DNA of 9,711 nucleotides, from assembly GCA_036375275.1 (NCBI GenBank), contig DASUSF010000372.1, forward strand, positions 1 through 9,711, read 5' to 3'. The notes under the pieces were generated by a model. That model worked only from the letters and a program-made list of their open reading frames with translations, was not told where the DNA came from and did not search any database. Shown piece by piece: positions 1 to 5,936 of the stretch. The position numbers were made by a program, and so were the translations under genes. Numbering within the stretch: the first letter of the stretch is position 1; the number at the start of each line of letters is the position of its first letter. This stretch comes from DASUSF01 sp036375275. Its GTDB lineage: Bacteria > Pseudomonadota > Alphaproteobacteria > Geminicoccales > Geminicoccaceae.

Positions 1-1178
1 CCGGCGCCCCGGGGCCGGTGGACGCCAGGCAGCTGCGGGAGGTGGGCGTGCGGCCGCTCGCGCCGCCGGCCCCCGCGCCCGTCCCGCCCGCGCCCGTCCC
101 GCCGCCCGCGCCGCCCCCGCCCGCGCCGGCCGCCGAGCAGCTCGAGCTGCGCCGCCGCGCCGCCGAGCAGATGCGGGCCAAGATCCGCCTGATCCCGGAC
201 GGCATCTACCACGGGCATGCGACGGTCGATTCCGACGGCGTGGTCGACCGGCCGCTCGAGATCGAGCTCGCCATCGAGAAGCGCCCGGACGACAGCCTCC
301 GCTTCGACTTCGCCGGCACCTCGCCACCCTGCCGGGGGCCGATGAACAGCGTGCTCGCCACCACGAAGTCTTCGGTCTACCTCGCGATCAAGCACGTCTT
401 CCCGGACGTGCCGATCAACGCCGGGACGTTCGAGCCTCTGGAGATCGTCGATCCCGACGACACGTTCCTGTGTGCGCGCTACCCGCGCCCGGTCTCGGGC
501 TGCGCCGCCGAGGTCAGCCAGCGGATCGCGGAAGCGGTGTTCGACGCTCTGGTCCCGGCGCTGCCCGATCACCTGTTCGCGGCGCCGGCCGGCACGTCGG
601 GCAACTTCGCGCTCGGCGGCCAGGACCCCAGGACCGGGCGCGGCTACGTGCTCTACGTCATCTCGGGCGGCGGCTATGGCGGCTCGGCGCACGGCGACGG
701 GCTCACCAACGGCTGCTCGACCATCGGGATCTCGAAGAGCCAGCCGGTCGAGGTGCTGGAGCAGCGCTACCCGATCCTGTTCGAGCGCTACGCGCTGCAC
801 GAGGGCTCCGGCGGCGCCGGCCGGCACCGGGGCGGGTTCGGCATCCACTACCGGCTCCGCCTGCTGCGCGGCGAGGCGCGGGCGTCGATGGTGATGGACC
901 ACGGCCGGGTGGGCCCGAATGGCGCGTCTGGCGGCCGGCCCGGCGGCCTCAACCGGGTCCGGATCGAGCACGCCGACGGGCGCGTGTACGAGCCACCGCA
1001 CCGGTCCAAGGACCAGGGGATCGAGCTCGTGGCCGGGGACGTGGTCGACGTCATGACTCCGGGCGGCGGCGGCTTCGGCGATCCGCACGAGCGGGACCCG
1101 CGCCTGATCGAAAGCGACCTCGAGCGCGGCTACTACACCCCGGGCGACATCCTGAGGCTGTTCGGAGATCCTGCATGA
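1..1178 (+). CDS. N-methylhydantoinase B / 5-oxoprolinase B-type subunit, 3' part
   Basis: This is the C-terminal part of a HyuB-family protein, the B-subunit or B-domain of ATP-dependent hydantoinases and 5-oxoprolinases that open cyclic amides in the cytoplasm. The frame is open from position 3, so the gene starts outside the window. The GTG at 18 is in frame but is probably not the start, because the family's usual N-terminal ~200 residues would be missing. Family-typical segments are seen: AAEQMRAKIRLIPDGIYHG, DFAGTSPPCRGPMNSVLA, PINAGTFEPLEIV, a glycine-rich stretch (residues ~213-228 counted from the GTG) and a C-terminal VMTPGGGGFGDP. An unusual Pro/Ala-rich linker lies at residues ~13-38, where relatives normally have an ordinary helix-forming segment. 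The stop overlaps the ATG of the downstream DUF1194 gene by 4 nt. A HyuA partner, if any, would lie upstream. The substrate cannot be told from sequence. Confidence 0.88.
   Translation, partial: GAPGPVDARQLREVGVRPLAPPAPAPVPPAPVPPPAPPPPAPAAEQLELRRRAAEQMRAKIRLIPDGIYHGHATVDSDGVVDRPLEIELAIEKRPDDSLRFDFAGTSPPCRGPMNSVLATTKSSVYLAIKHVFPDVPINAGTFEPLEIVDPDDTFLCARYPRPVSGCAAEVSQRIAEAVFDALVPALPDHLFAAPAGTSGNFALGGQDPRTGRGYVLYVISGGGYGGSAHGDGLTNGCSTIGISKSQPVEVLEQRYPILFERYALHEGSGGAGRHRGGFGIHYRLRLLRGEARASMVMDHGRVGPNGASGGRPGGLNRVRIEHADGRVYEPPHRSKDQGIELVAGDVVDVMTPGGGGFGDPHERDPRLIESDLERGYYTPGDILRLFGDPA
73..102 (+). repeat. Perfect 15-bp tandem repeat, two copies, inside the hydantoinase gene
   Basis: Positions 73-87 and 88-102 are identical (CCGCGCCCGTCCCGC). 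They encode a repeated Pro-Ala-Pro-Val-Pro unit in the proline-rich linker. The repeat length is a multiple of three, so copy-number change would keep the frame. More Pro/Ala codons continue to about position 130. Confidence 0.85.
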
Positions 1179-1885
1179 GCTTCCGCCGGCGGCTCGCCGC
1201 CACCTGCTGCGTTCTCGCCGGCGCCGTCTGGACCAGCGGGGTGCTTCACGCCCAGGGGCTCGACTGGCTGGTTCTGCTGATCGACCGCTCGCGCTCGATC
1301 GACGAGGACGAGCTCCGCCTCCAGCGGAGCGCCTACGCCCGCCTCCTGAACGATCCGGCCGTGATCTCCGCGCTCGGCGAGGCCAAGGTCGCGATCGTCG
1401 AGTTCGATTCCCGCGCCGAGATCATGGTCGACTGGGCGGCGCCGCGGGAGGCGGCCGAGCTCTACGCGCTCCAGGACCCGAAGGGCCTGCGCCGCCAGAC
1501 CGCGATCGGCAACGCCCTCGCGGCCGCGTCCGACCTGCTCGAGGGCAAGCGTGGACGCCTCGTGGTCGACGTCTCGGGCGACGGCCGGGAGAACGTCGAT
1601 CCGCTGCGGCTGCAGAGCATGCGCGCGGCGCTGAGCGCCCGGGCGGTCGAGATCAACGGCCTCGCCATCCTGAACGAGCAGAGCGAGGACCTCGACCGCT
1701 ATTACAGCCAGAAGGTGGTCAACGGCTTCGTGCTGGCCGCCGAGAACCGGGCCGACTTCGAGGTCGCGCTGCAGCGGAAGCTGTTCTACGAGATCGCCGG
1801 CCGCGTGCCGCGGGAGGCGCTGCCCCAGAGGGTGCATCTCGCGGCAACCTCATCCGACGCGCCCGGACCCGCTCCGGAAAGATGA
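1175..1885 (+). CDS. DUF1194 (von Willebrand factor A-like) exported protein
   Basis: This encodes a 236-aa protein of the DUF1194 family, a VWA-like fold found mostly in alphaproteobacteria. An N-terminal signal peptide is visible: three arginines at 4-6, a hydrophobic core, and a likely cleavage after LHA at residue ~26. The mature protein is therefore probably periplasmic. The metal-ion-dependent adhesion site is intact as D37-x-S39-x-S41, with a QTAIG segment at 108-112 and VDVSGDG at 131-137 supplying the remaining likely ligands. The family-typical INGLAIL (160-166) and the C-terminal AxxRKLxxEIA pattern are present. The start is the ATG at 1175, which overlaps the hydantoinase stop as ATGA. 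GGAG at 1164-1167 lies 7 nt upstream. The function of DUF1194 is unknown. Translational coupling suggests co-expression with the hydantoinase, but no functional link is shown. Confidence 0.88.
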   Translation: MSFRRRLAATCCVLAGAVWTSGVLHAQGLDWLVLLIDRSRSIDEDELRLQRSAYARLLNDPAVISALGEAKVAIVEFDSRAEIMVDWAAPREAAELYALQDPKGLRRQTAIGNALAAASDLLEGKRGRLVVDVSGDGRENVDPLRLQSMRAALSARAVEINGLAILNEQSEDLDRYYSQKVVNGFVLAAENRADFEVALQRKLFYEIAGRVPREALPQRVHLAATSSDAPGPAPER

Positions 1886-1890
1886 AGATC

Positions 1891-1967
1891 TGGCGCGCCC
1901 GGAGGGATTCGAACCCCCGACCCCCGGATTAGGAATCCGATGCTCTATCCTGCTGAGCTACGGGCGC
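1891..1967 (-). tRNA. tRNA-Arg (anticodon CCT)
   Basis: Read on the minus strand, this folds into a complete cloverleaf. It has a perfect 7-bp acceptor stem (GCGCCCG with CGGGCGC), T8-A9, a D-stem GCTC/GAGC, and an anticodon stem TCGGA/TCCGG around the loop TTCCTAA (anticodon CCT). The T-arm is GGGGG-TTCGAAT-CCCTC, the discriminator is G, and the 3' CCA is encoded. It decodes AGG, a codon expected to be rare in such a GC-rich genome. Its 3' end lies only 5 nt from the convergent DUF1194 stop. Confidence 0.96.
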
Positions 1968-2045
1968 GCTGCCGATCGGAGTAGCGCGGACGGGTGGCCG
2001 GACGCAACCCGGATGCGCCACCGCCGCGGCGCCCCCCGGGCGGAA

Positions 2046-2063
2046 CCCGGATCGTCGTCCGGG
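2046..2063 (-). terminator. Possible stem-loop after the 75-aa gene
   Basis: A perfect 6-bp inverted repeat (CCCGGA / TCCGGG, 6-nt loop) lies 15 nt past the stop of the small minus-strand gene and before the tRNA. It has no T-tract beyond a TT, so it may be a weak or Rho-assisted terminator, or chance in GC-rich sequence. Confidence 0.25.
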
Positions 2064-2077
2064 AGAGGCACGCCCGC

Positions 2078-2305
2078 TCACGCCGGGCCGGAGCTCCTGC
2101 CGCCTTCCGCGCCGACGGTGTCCGGCTCGCCGGCATGGGGGTGCCGCCGGTCGCCGCGCGCGTTCTGCTTGCGCACGTAGGTGATGGCAGCCGCCGGGTG
2201 CGCCATCTTGACCTTGAGGGCGGCGACGAGCGCGTCCTCGGCCTCGACCGCGACCTGATCCGACCGGTTCCCGGTCCTGATGCCGACCACATAACGCAGC
2301 GTCAT
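2078..2305 (-). CDS. Small conserved-type hypothetical protein, 75 aa
   Basis: This is a short cytoplasmic protein with no signal peptide or membrane helix. The N-terminal ~56 residues look like a small compact alpha/beta domain: MTLRYVVGIRTG, then EAEDALVAALKVK, then AITYVRKQNARGDRRHPH. The last ~19 residues are Gly/Ser/Ala-rich and probably disordered. The ATG at 2305 is chosen over longer in-frame starts because an AGGGGAGG Shine-Dalgarno (2313-2320) sits 7 nt upstream of it. The long basic tract around the RGDRRHPH motif could contact nucleic acid, but that is only a guess. It is separated by 111 nt from the end of the large operon and may be transcribed on its own or by read-through. I do not recognise a function. 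It resembles small hypothetical proteins of alphaproteobacteria, from memory and not from a search. Confidence 0.72.
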   Translation of the reverse strand: MTLRYVVGIRTGNRSDQVAVEAEDALVAALKVKMAHPAAAITYVRKQNARGDRRHPHAGEPDTVGAEGGRSSGPA

Positions 2306-2312
2306 CGTGCAG

Positions 2313-2320
2313 CCTCCCCT
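2313..2320 (-). promoter_or_regulatory. Strong ribosome binding site of the 75-aa gene
   Basis: The minus strand reads AGGGGAGG, 7 nt before the ATG at 2305. It fixes the start and is the main support that this short frame is a real gene. Confidence 0.7.
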
Positions 2321-2382
2321 GATCCACTTCGCCCCAGCATGCGCGCCCCCTCGCCACCTCGTCCAATCCCGGAGGCCGATGT

Positions 2383-2404
2383 GTGCGCCCCGCCGCTGGC
2401 GCAC
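2383..2404 (-). terminator. Possible stem-loop just after the seven-gene operon
   Basis: A perfect 7-bp inverted repeat (GTGCGCC / GGCGCAC with an 8-nt loop) starts about 12 nt beyond the stop of the last operon gene. No T-run follows on the minus strand, so an intrinsic terminator is not clear. It could be a 3'-end processing or Rho-related structure. Confidence 0.35.
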
Positions 2405-2416
2405 CCGGCGCCCGGG

Positions 2417-3379
2417 TCAGCCCGCCGGGTCGACCAGGACCGAGAGCAGCACGCTCTCGATCATGCTCCCGGCGTGGTCGTTGAAGTCCCCCCGCCCGGC
2501 CAGGGCGACCTCGCGGAAGAACCCGCGGGCCCGGTTGCCGCGGCGGATCGAGGACGGGGTCGGCGTGAACAGCGTCGAGACCGTGCGCCGCACGTCGCGG
2601 CCGGCGAAGTGGCGCGCCCGCTCGATCGCGAGCCGCTCCTCGCCCGGATGCGCTGCCGCGTCGCCGACCAGGATCACGGCCTGACGCGCGCCCGCCCGGT
2701 ACGGCATCGCCAGCGCAGCCTGCAGCCCGAGATCGACGTCCTCCTCGATGGTCCGGCTGCCGACCGGGGAAGCCGCGAGCTCGCGCAGGAACGCCTCGAT
2801 CCGGGCGAGATCGCGCTCCGCGGGGTGAAACGGCAGGACCCGGAGCGGCGCGAGCCCGGTGTCGCGGTCGCGGTACGCGACCACCGCCAGCCTGACCGAG
2901 GGCACCAGGCTCTCGAGGATCCGGACGACGCTCTCGAGGGTCGAGGCGACCTCGCGCAGCACGGGCCCCATGCTCGCGGTGGTGTCGATCACGAACACCA
3001 GATCGAGGCGGTCGATCACCGGGGTGTCGACGTCGCCGCCGCCCGGCACCTCCTCGATGCTGCGGGCGAGCATCCGTCGCTCGCGCGCCGCGTTCTCGGC
3101 CTCGATCCTGGCCGCCGCGGCTTCGAGCCGCGCGACCTCGGCTTCCAGCGCCGCGGCCTCGCCCCCGAGGAGCCGCGCGTCCCGGCGCACCGCCTCGACC
3201 TCCGCGAGCGTCGCGACCTCCGCGATCCGGACCGCCTCGGTCGCCGCCTCGGCGTCCTGCACCTTCCGGTAGTACGGCATCAGCATGACCAGGAGCAGCA
3301 CGAACACCCCGGTCGACATGGCGAGAACGTCGAGCGCCGAGAGCGTGAAGATCGCGAGCTCGCGCCGGCGCCGCTTCAC
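2417..3379 (-). CDS. Membrane-anchored coiled-coil VWA protein (second copy)
   Basis: This is a 320-aa protein and the last gene of the operon. It has a short basic cytoplasmic N-terminus (KRRRRE), then one transmembrane helix (~12-35, SALDVLAMSTGVFVLLLVML). Next comes an Ala/Glu/Arg-rich coiled coil (~42-108) and a VWA domain (~124-317). The metal site starts at D132 (DTTASM, 132-137), and VGDAAAH (238-244) is the expected later strand and loop. D17, at the cytoplasmic end of the helix, matches D18 of the other VWA protein and the position of the ion-carrying aspartate in MotB/ExbD/TolR. The GTG start overlaps the upstream FHA stop (GTGA), and GAGG lies 7 nt before it. From topology, the VWA head should be periplasmic. 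A role as a B-type motor subunit is inference. Confidence 0.88.
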   Translation of the reverse strand: MKRRRRELAIFTLSALDVLAMSTGVFVLLLVMLMPYYRKVQDAEAATEAVRIAEVATLAEVEAVRRDARLLGGEAAALEAEVARLEAAAARIEAENAARERRMLARSIEEVPGGGDVDTPVIDRLDLVFVIDTTASMGPVLREVASTLESVVRILESLVPSVRLAVVAYRDRDTGLAPLRVLPFHPAERDLARIEAFLRELAASPVGSRTIEEDVDLGLQAALAMPYRAGARQAVILVGDAAAHPGEERLAIERARHFAGRDVRRTVSTLFTPTPSSIRRGNRARGFFREVALAGRGDFNDHAGSMIESVLLSVLVDPAG

Positions 3380-3756
3380 GCCCCCGCCTCGTCCTCGGCC
3401 AGGGCCTCGACCTCGAGGTCGACGGCGCCGAGGCTGAGCGTCTGCCCCGCGGCCAGCACCCGCGGCGCGAACGGCGCGAGCGGGCGGTCGTCGATCAGGG
3501 TGCCGTTGAGCGAGCTCAGGTCCTCGACCACCAGCACCCCGCCGTCGAGCGCGAGGCGGGCATGGCGGCGCGACACCGACGGCTCGTCGAGCACCCGCTC
3601 GCTGAGCGCCGGATGGCGGCCGATGGTCAGGCCGCCCGGCCGCGCCCGGAGCTCGCTGGTCCCGAACACGAACCGCACCGGCGCGCCATCCGGGCATCGC
3701 CCGGCGAGGATCCAGCCGGTCTCGAGCGCAACCCCGGAGCGCCCCGGCCACTTCAT
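3376..3756 (-). CDS. FHA-domain protein with canonical phosphothreonine-binding residues
   Basis: This is a 126-aa cytoplasmic protein that is essentially one forkhead-associated domain, a phosphothreonine-peptide reader. The key residues are all present: GR at 46-47 (TIGRH), SRRH at 62-65 (PSVSRRHARL) and LNGT at 83-86 (DLSSLNGTLI). The C-terminal tail is acidic. The ATG at 3756 overlaps the stop of the upstream VWA gene (ATGA), and a perfect AGGAGG (3765-3770) sits 8 nt upstream. Its own stop overlaps the GTG of the next VWA gene. The upstream kinase gene in the same operon makes it a plausible partner that binds a protein phosphorylated by that kinase. The phosphoprotein target is not identifiable here. 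Confidence 0.92.
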   Translation of the reverse strand: MKWPGRSGVALETGWILAGRCPDGAPVRFVFGTSELRARPGGLTIGRHPALSERVLDEPSVSRRHARLALDGGVLVVEDLSSLNGTLIDDRPLAPFAPRVLAAGQTLSLGAVDLEVEALAEDEAGA

Positions 3757-4727
3757 GCCGCGGGCCTCCTGAGGACCGGGATCAGGATGCTCTCGATCAT
3801 CCGCCCCTGGTGGTCGATCAGCTCGCCGCCGCCGGCCTCGGCGACGGTGGCGAAGAACGACTTCGCGCCCGGATCGCCGCCGGTCAGGATCGCCGAGACG
3901 CTGCGTGGCCGGTCGGGCCGCGTGGCCGAGCCCCCGAAGGTCCTGGCGAGGTCGACCGCGCGCTGCCAGCCCCGGGCATGCGCAGGCGCATCCCCGATCA
4001 CCAAAATCCGGCCCGCGGCGTCGGCCCGCCACGCCATGCCGGCCGCGACCTCGAGCGCCTGGTCGACCGGCTCCGGCACGTCGCCGCCGCCCTTGGCCTG
4101 GATGGCGCGCACGAACCGGACCAGCTCCCGCATCCCGGCCTCGTCCATGGCGGTCAGCGGAAACGCCCGCGTGACGTACGGCTCGCCCTCGTCCTTGTAG
4201 GCGACGAAGCCCATCCGGAGCGTCGGCGCGAGCCGGTGCAGGATGCGGATGATGCCGAGCAGGCTGGCGCGCAGGTCGGCGAGCTCGCCGCCCATGCTGC
4301 CGGTCGCGTCGAGCACCACGACCAGATCGAGATCGTCGATGGTGAGCGTCGCCTCGCGGGGGTCCGGCGTGCCCTGCCGCTCCACGACCGCCTGCCGGGC
4401 GGCCTCGGCCTGGCCCTCGGCTTCGGCCAGCACGGTCGCGGCCGCTTCCGCCTGCGCGAGCTTGACCCGGGCATCGGCGAGGCTCGCCTCGGCCGCCGCC
4501 TTCCGCGCCGCCGCCGCCTCCGCCTCCCGCTCCGCCAGGGTCCGGGCGGCGCCAGCCGCGGCAAAGGCAGCAGTGGCCCCGGCCTCGTCGGCCTCGACCG
4601 AAGGCGAACGGAGGTAGTAGGGAAACATCAGGACGGCGACCAGGACGAACACGCCGAGCGCGGAGGCGAACAGGTCGAGCGCGGAGATGCTGAGCACCTC
4701 GAGGCCGGGTCGCGGGGCGCGCAGCAC
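3753..4727 (-). CDS. Membrane-anchored coiled-coil VWA protein (first copy)
   Basis: This is a 324-aa protein. It has a short N-terminus, one transmembrane helix (~14-36, SALDLFASALGVFVLVAVLM), an extremely Ala-rich coiled coil (~44-118) and a VWA domain (~130-320). The metal site is D140-A-T142-G-S144 (DATGSM), with AKGGGDVPEPVDQAL (211-225) and IGDAPAH (244-250). D18 precedes the hydrophobic helix, as in MotB/ExbD-type subunits, which use such an aspartate for ion transfer. The start is a GTG, 4 nt after the channel gene's stop. GGAG lying across the end of that gene is ~7-8 nt upstream. It follows the MotA/ExbB-like gene directly, the usual A-then-B order of ion-channel motor pairs. The head should be periplasmic. 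Its binding partner is unknown. Confidence 0.9.
   Translation of the reverse strand: MLRAPRPGLEVLSISALDLFASALGVFVLVAVLMFPYYLRSPSVEADEAGATAAFAAAGAARTLAEREAEAAAARKAAAEASLADARVKLAQAEAAATVLAEAEGQAEAARQAVVERQGTPDPREATLTIDDLDLVVVLDATGSMGGELADLRASLLGIIRILHRLAPTLRMGFVAYKDEGEPYVTRAFPLTAMDEAGMRELVRFVRAIQAKGGGDVPEPVDQALEVAAGMAWRADAAGRILVIGDAPAHARGWQRAVDLARTFGGSATRPDRPRSVSAILTGGDPGAKSFFATVAEAGGGELIDHQGRMIESILIPVLRRPAA
3765..3770 (-). promoter_or_regulatory. Ribosome binding site setting the start of the second FHA gene
   Basis: A perfect AGGAGG on the minus strand, 8 nt before the ATG at 3756, lies within the last codons of the first VWA gene. It suggests strong independent initiation in addition to ATGA coupling. 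Confidence 0.75.
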
Positions 4728-4731
4728 GGGC

Positions 4732-5544
4732 TCACTCCACGTAGAGGCGGTTGATCAGGTTGTCGAGGCAGTACGCCCCGGCGCGGTTCAGCGCCCGCTC
4801 CTCGTAGGCCTGGACGACGTGCTGGATCAGCACCAGGACCGCGGACATGACCAGCGCGAGCAGCGTGGTGTCGAAGGCGACGGCGAGGCGCTTGGTCAGC
4901 TCGGCGAGCAGGTTCGGGTCCTGGAGGTCGACCGCGCCGGCGAAGGCGAGGGCGAGGGAGATCCCGACCACCGTGCCGATGAAGCCGAGGGTCGGGATCG
5001 CCCACACCACGTAGCGCACCATGCTGTAGCGGAGGTCGATCTCGTGCAGCGCGAGCTCCAGGCTGGACGTCAGCACCGCGTTGGCCTGATCGACCGAGCG
5101 GTTGGTCTGAAACTGGGTGACGACCCGCTGGATCAGCCTCGGCAGAAACCGCCCGGCGCCGGGGCCGTCGCGCTGCGTGGCGTCCCGGGCGCGGGCGTAG
5201 ATCAGACGGAGCTCCGCCGCCTGGAGGATCGTGGTCTCGTCCTCCGGCAGGTAGCCCTGGTCGAGCTCGGCCCGCTCCGCCGCCGCATCCCGGGCGCGGA
5301 CGATGAGCTCGCCGATCCCGAGCGCGAACACCAGCCACATCAGGTTCTGGACCGTGAGCGGGTAGGTCGAGCGCCCGCGGTCGGTGAGCACCACCCCCCA
5401 GGCCTCCGGCAGCAGCGCGTCGAACAGCTGGATCAGCAGGACCGCCGCGGTCAGGCAGAGGAGGAGGATGACCGGGTGGGCGAGCAGGCGCCGGACCGGC
5501 GGGCGGACCGCCCCGGGGGCCTCGATCCTGCGCGCGACCTGCAT
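4732..5544 (-). CDS. MotA/TolQ/ExbB-type proton-channel family protein
   Basis: This is a 270-aa inner-membrane protein with four predicted transmembrane helices: ~23-45, ~62-82, ~176-203 and ~223-246. A cytoplasmic segment of ~90 residues lies between the second and third helices. The hallmark of the family is the last pair of helices: AIPTLGFIGTVVGISLALAF (183-202), with a conserved-type proline (P184) and glycines, and FDTTLLALVMSAVLVLI (224-240). In the family, five such subunits surround two single-helix B-subunits and couple ion flow to rotation or force. No MotB, ExbD or TolR gene is present. The adjacent VWA proteins carry the only candidate B-type helices. The ATG overlaps the upstream FHA stop by 1 nt (TGATG), and it has no strong Shine-Dalgarno, so coupled translation is likely. 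It lacks the long cytoplasmic tail of ZorA. Confidence 0.9.
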   Translation of the reverse strand: MQVARRIEAPGAVRPPVRRLLAHPVILLLCLTAAVLLIQLFDALLPEAWGVVLTDRGRSTYPLTVQNLMWLVFALGIGELIVRARDAAAERAELDQGYLPEDETTILQAAELRLIYARARDATQRDGPGAGRFLPRLIQRVVTQFQTNRSVDQANAVLTSSLELALHEIDLRYSMVRYVVWAIPTLGFIGTVVGISLALAFAGAVDLQDPNLLAELTKRLAVAFDTTLLALVMSAVLVLIQHVVQAYEERALNRAGAYCLDNLINRLYVE

Positions 5545-5936
5545 CAGAAGCGCCGCCGGACGATCTCGCCGGTCGCCGGGTCGCGCTCGATCCGGCCGCG
5601 CCCGCCGACGTTCCGGACGCCCCCGCCGCTCCCCGCCGGCACCGCGTCGCCGGGTGCCCTGGACAGGGCGCCGACGAGGTCACCGGCGCGGCAGACGTGC
5701 TCGCCGAGGCGGAGCCGCATCTCCGGCCGGACGAAGGCCTGACGGACCCGTCGCCAGGCGCCGCTCGCGTCGTCCTGAATCCAGGTCCCGCCCGGGCTGC
5801 CGCAGTCCGTGACGTGGAGGCGGCCGCGGCTGGTGACCACGATCTCGGCGTGGCGGGGTGCCACCGACGGCTCGGCGAGGGTCACGTCGGCGTGCGGGCT
5901 CCGGCCGACGACCAGGGTCCGCTCAGGCGCCTCCAT
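5544..5936 (-). CDS. FHA-domain protein with altered phosphopeptide-binding residues
   Basis: This is a 130-aa cytoplasmic protein with an FHA domain at ~7-95. The strand pattern and GR (11-12, VVGRSPHADV) fit the family. However, the usual S-x-x-H is A26-P-R-H29 (PSVAPRHAEI), so the serine that contacts phosphate is replaced. The usual N-G-T is G-G-T (DCGSPGGTWI). It may therefore bind without phosphorylation or bind weakly. A Gly-rich C-terminal tail ends in RIERDPATGEIVRRRF. The ATG at 5936 has GGAGG (5943-5947) 6 nt upstream and overlaps the end of the kinase gene by 14 nt. It lies between kinase and channel genes, so a linking role between the two is plausible but not shown. Confidence 0.86.
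   Translation of the reverse strand: MEAPERTLVVGRSPHADVTLAEPSVAPRHAEIVVTSRGRLHVTDCGSPGGTWIQDDASGAWRRVRQAFVRPEMRLRLGEHVCRAGDLVGALSRAPGDAVPAGSGGGVRNVGGRGRIERDPATGEIVRRRF

Noticed and set aside
470..1174. Upstream in-frame extension of the DUF1194 gene
   Set aside because: The extension is an Arg/Pro-rich shadow of the hydantoinase gene. The true start at 1175 has a signal peptide and Shine-Dalgarno.
1891..1967. tRNA-Arg as an integration site for a genomic island
   Set aside because: No integrase, no repeat of the tRNA 3' end elsewhere in the window, and no composition shift.
1994..3772. Long + strand open frame of about 590 codons opposite the VWA/FHA genes
   Set aside because: It is rich in Arg, Pro, Asp and His with no domain pattern, and it lies antisense to genes with clear VWA and FHA motifs. 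In very GC-rich DNA such frames stay open by chance.
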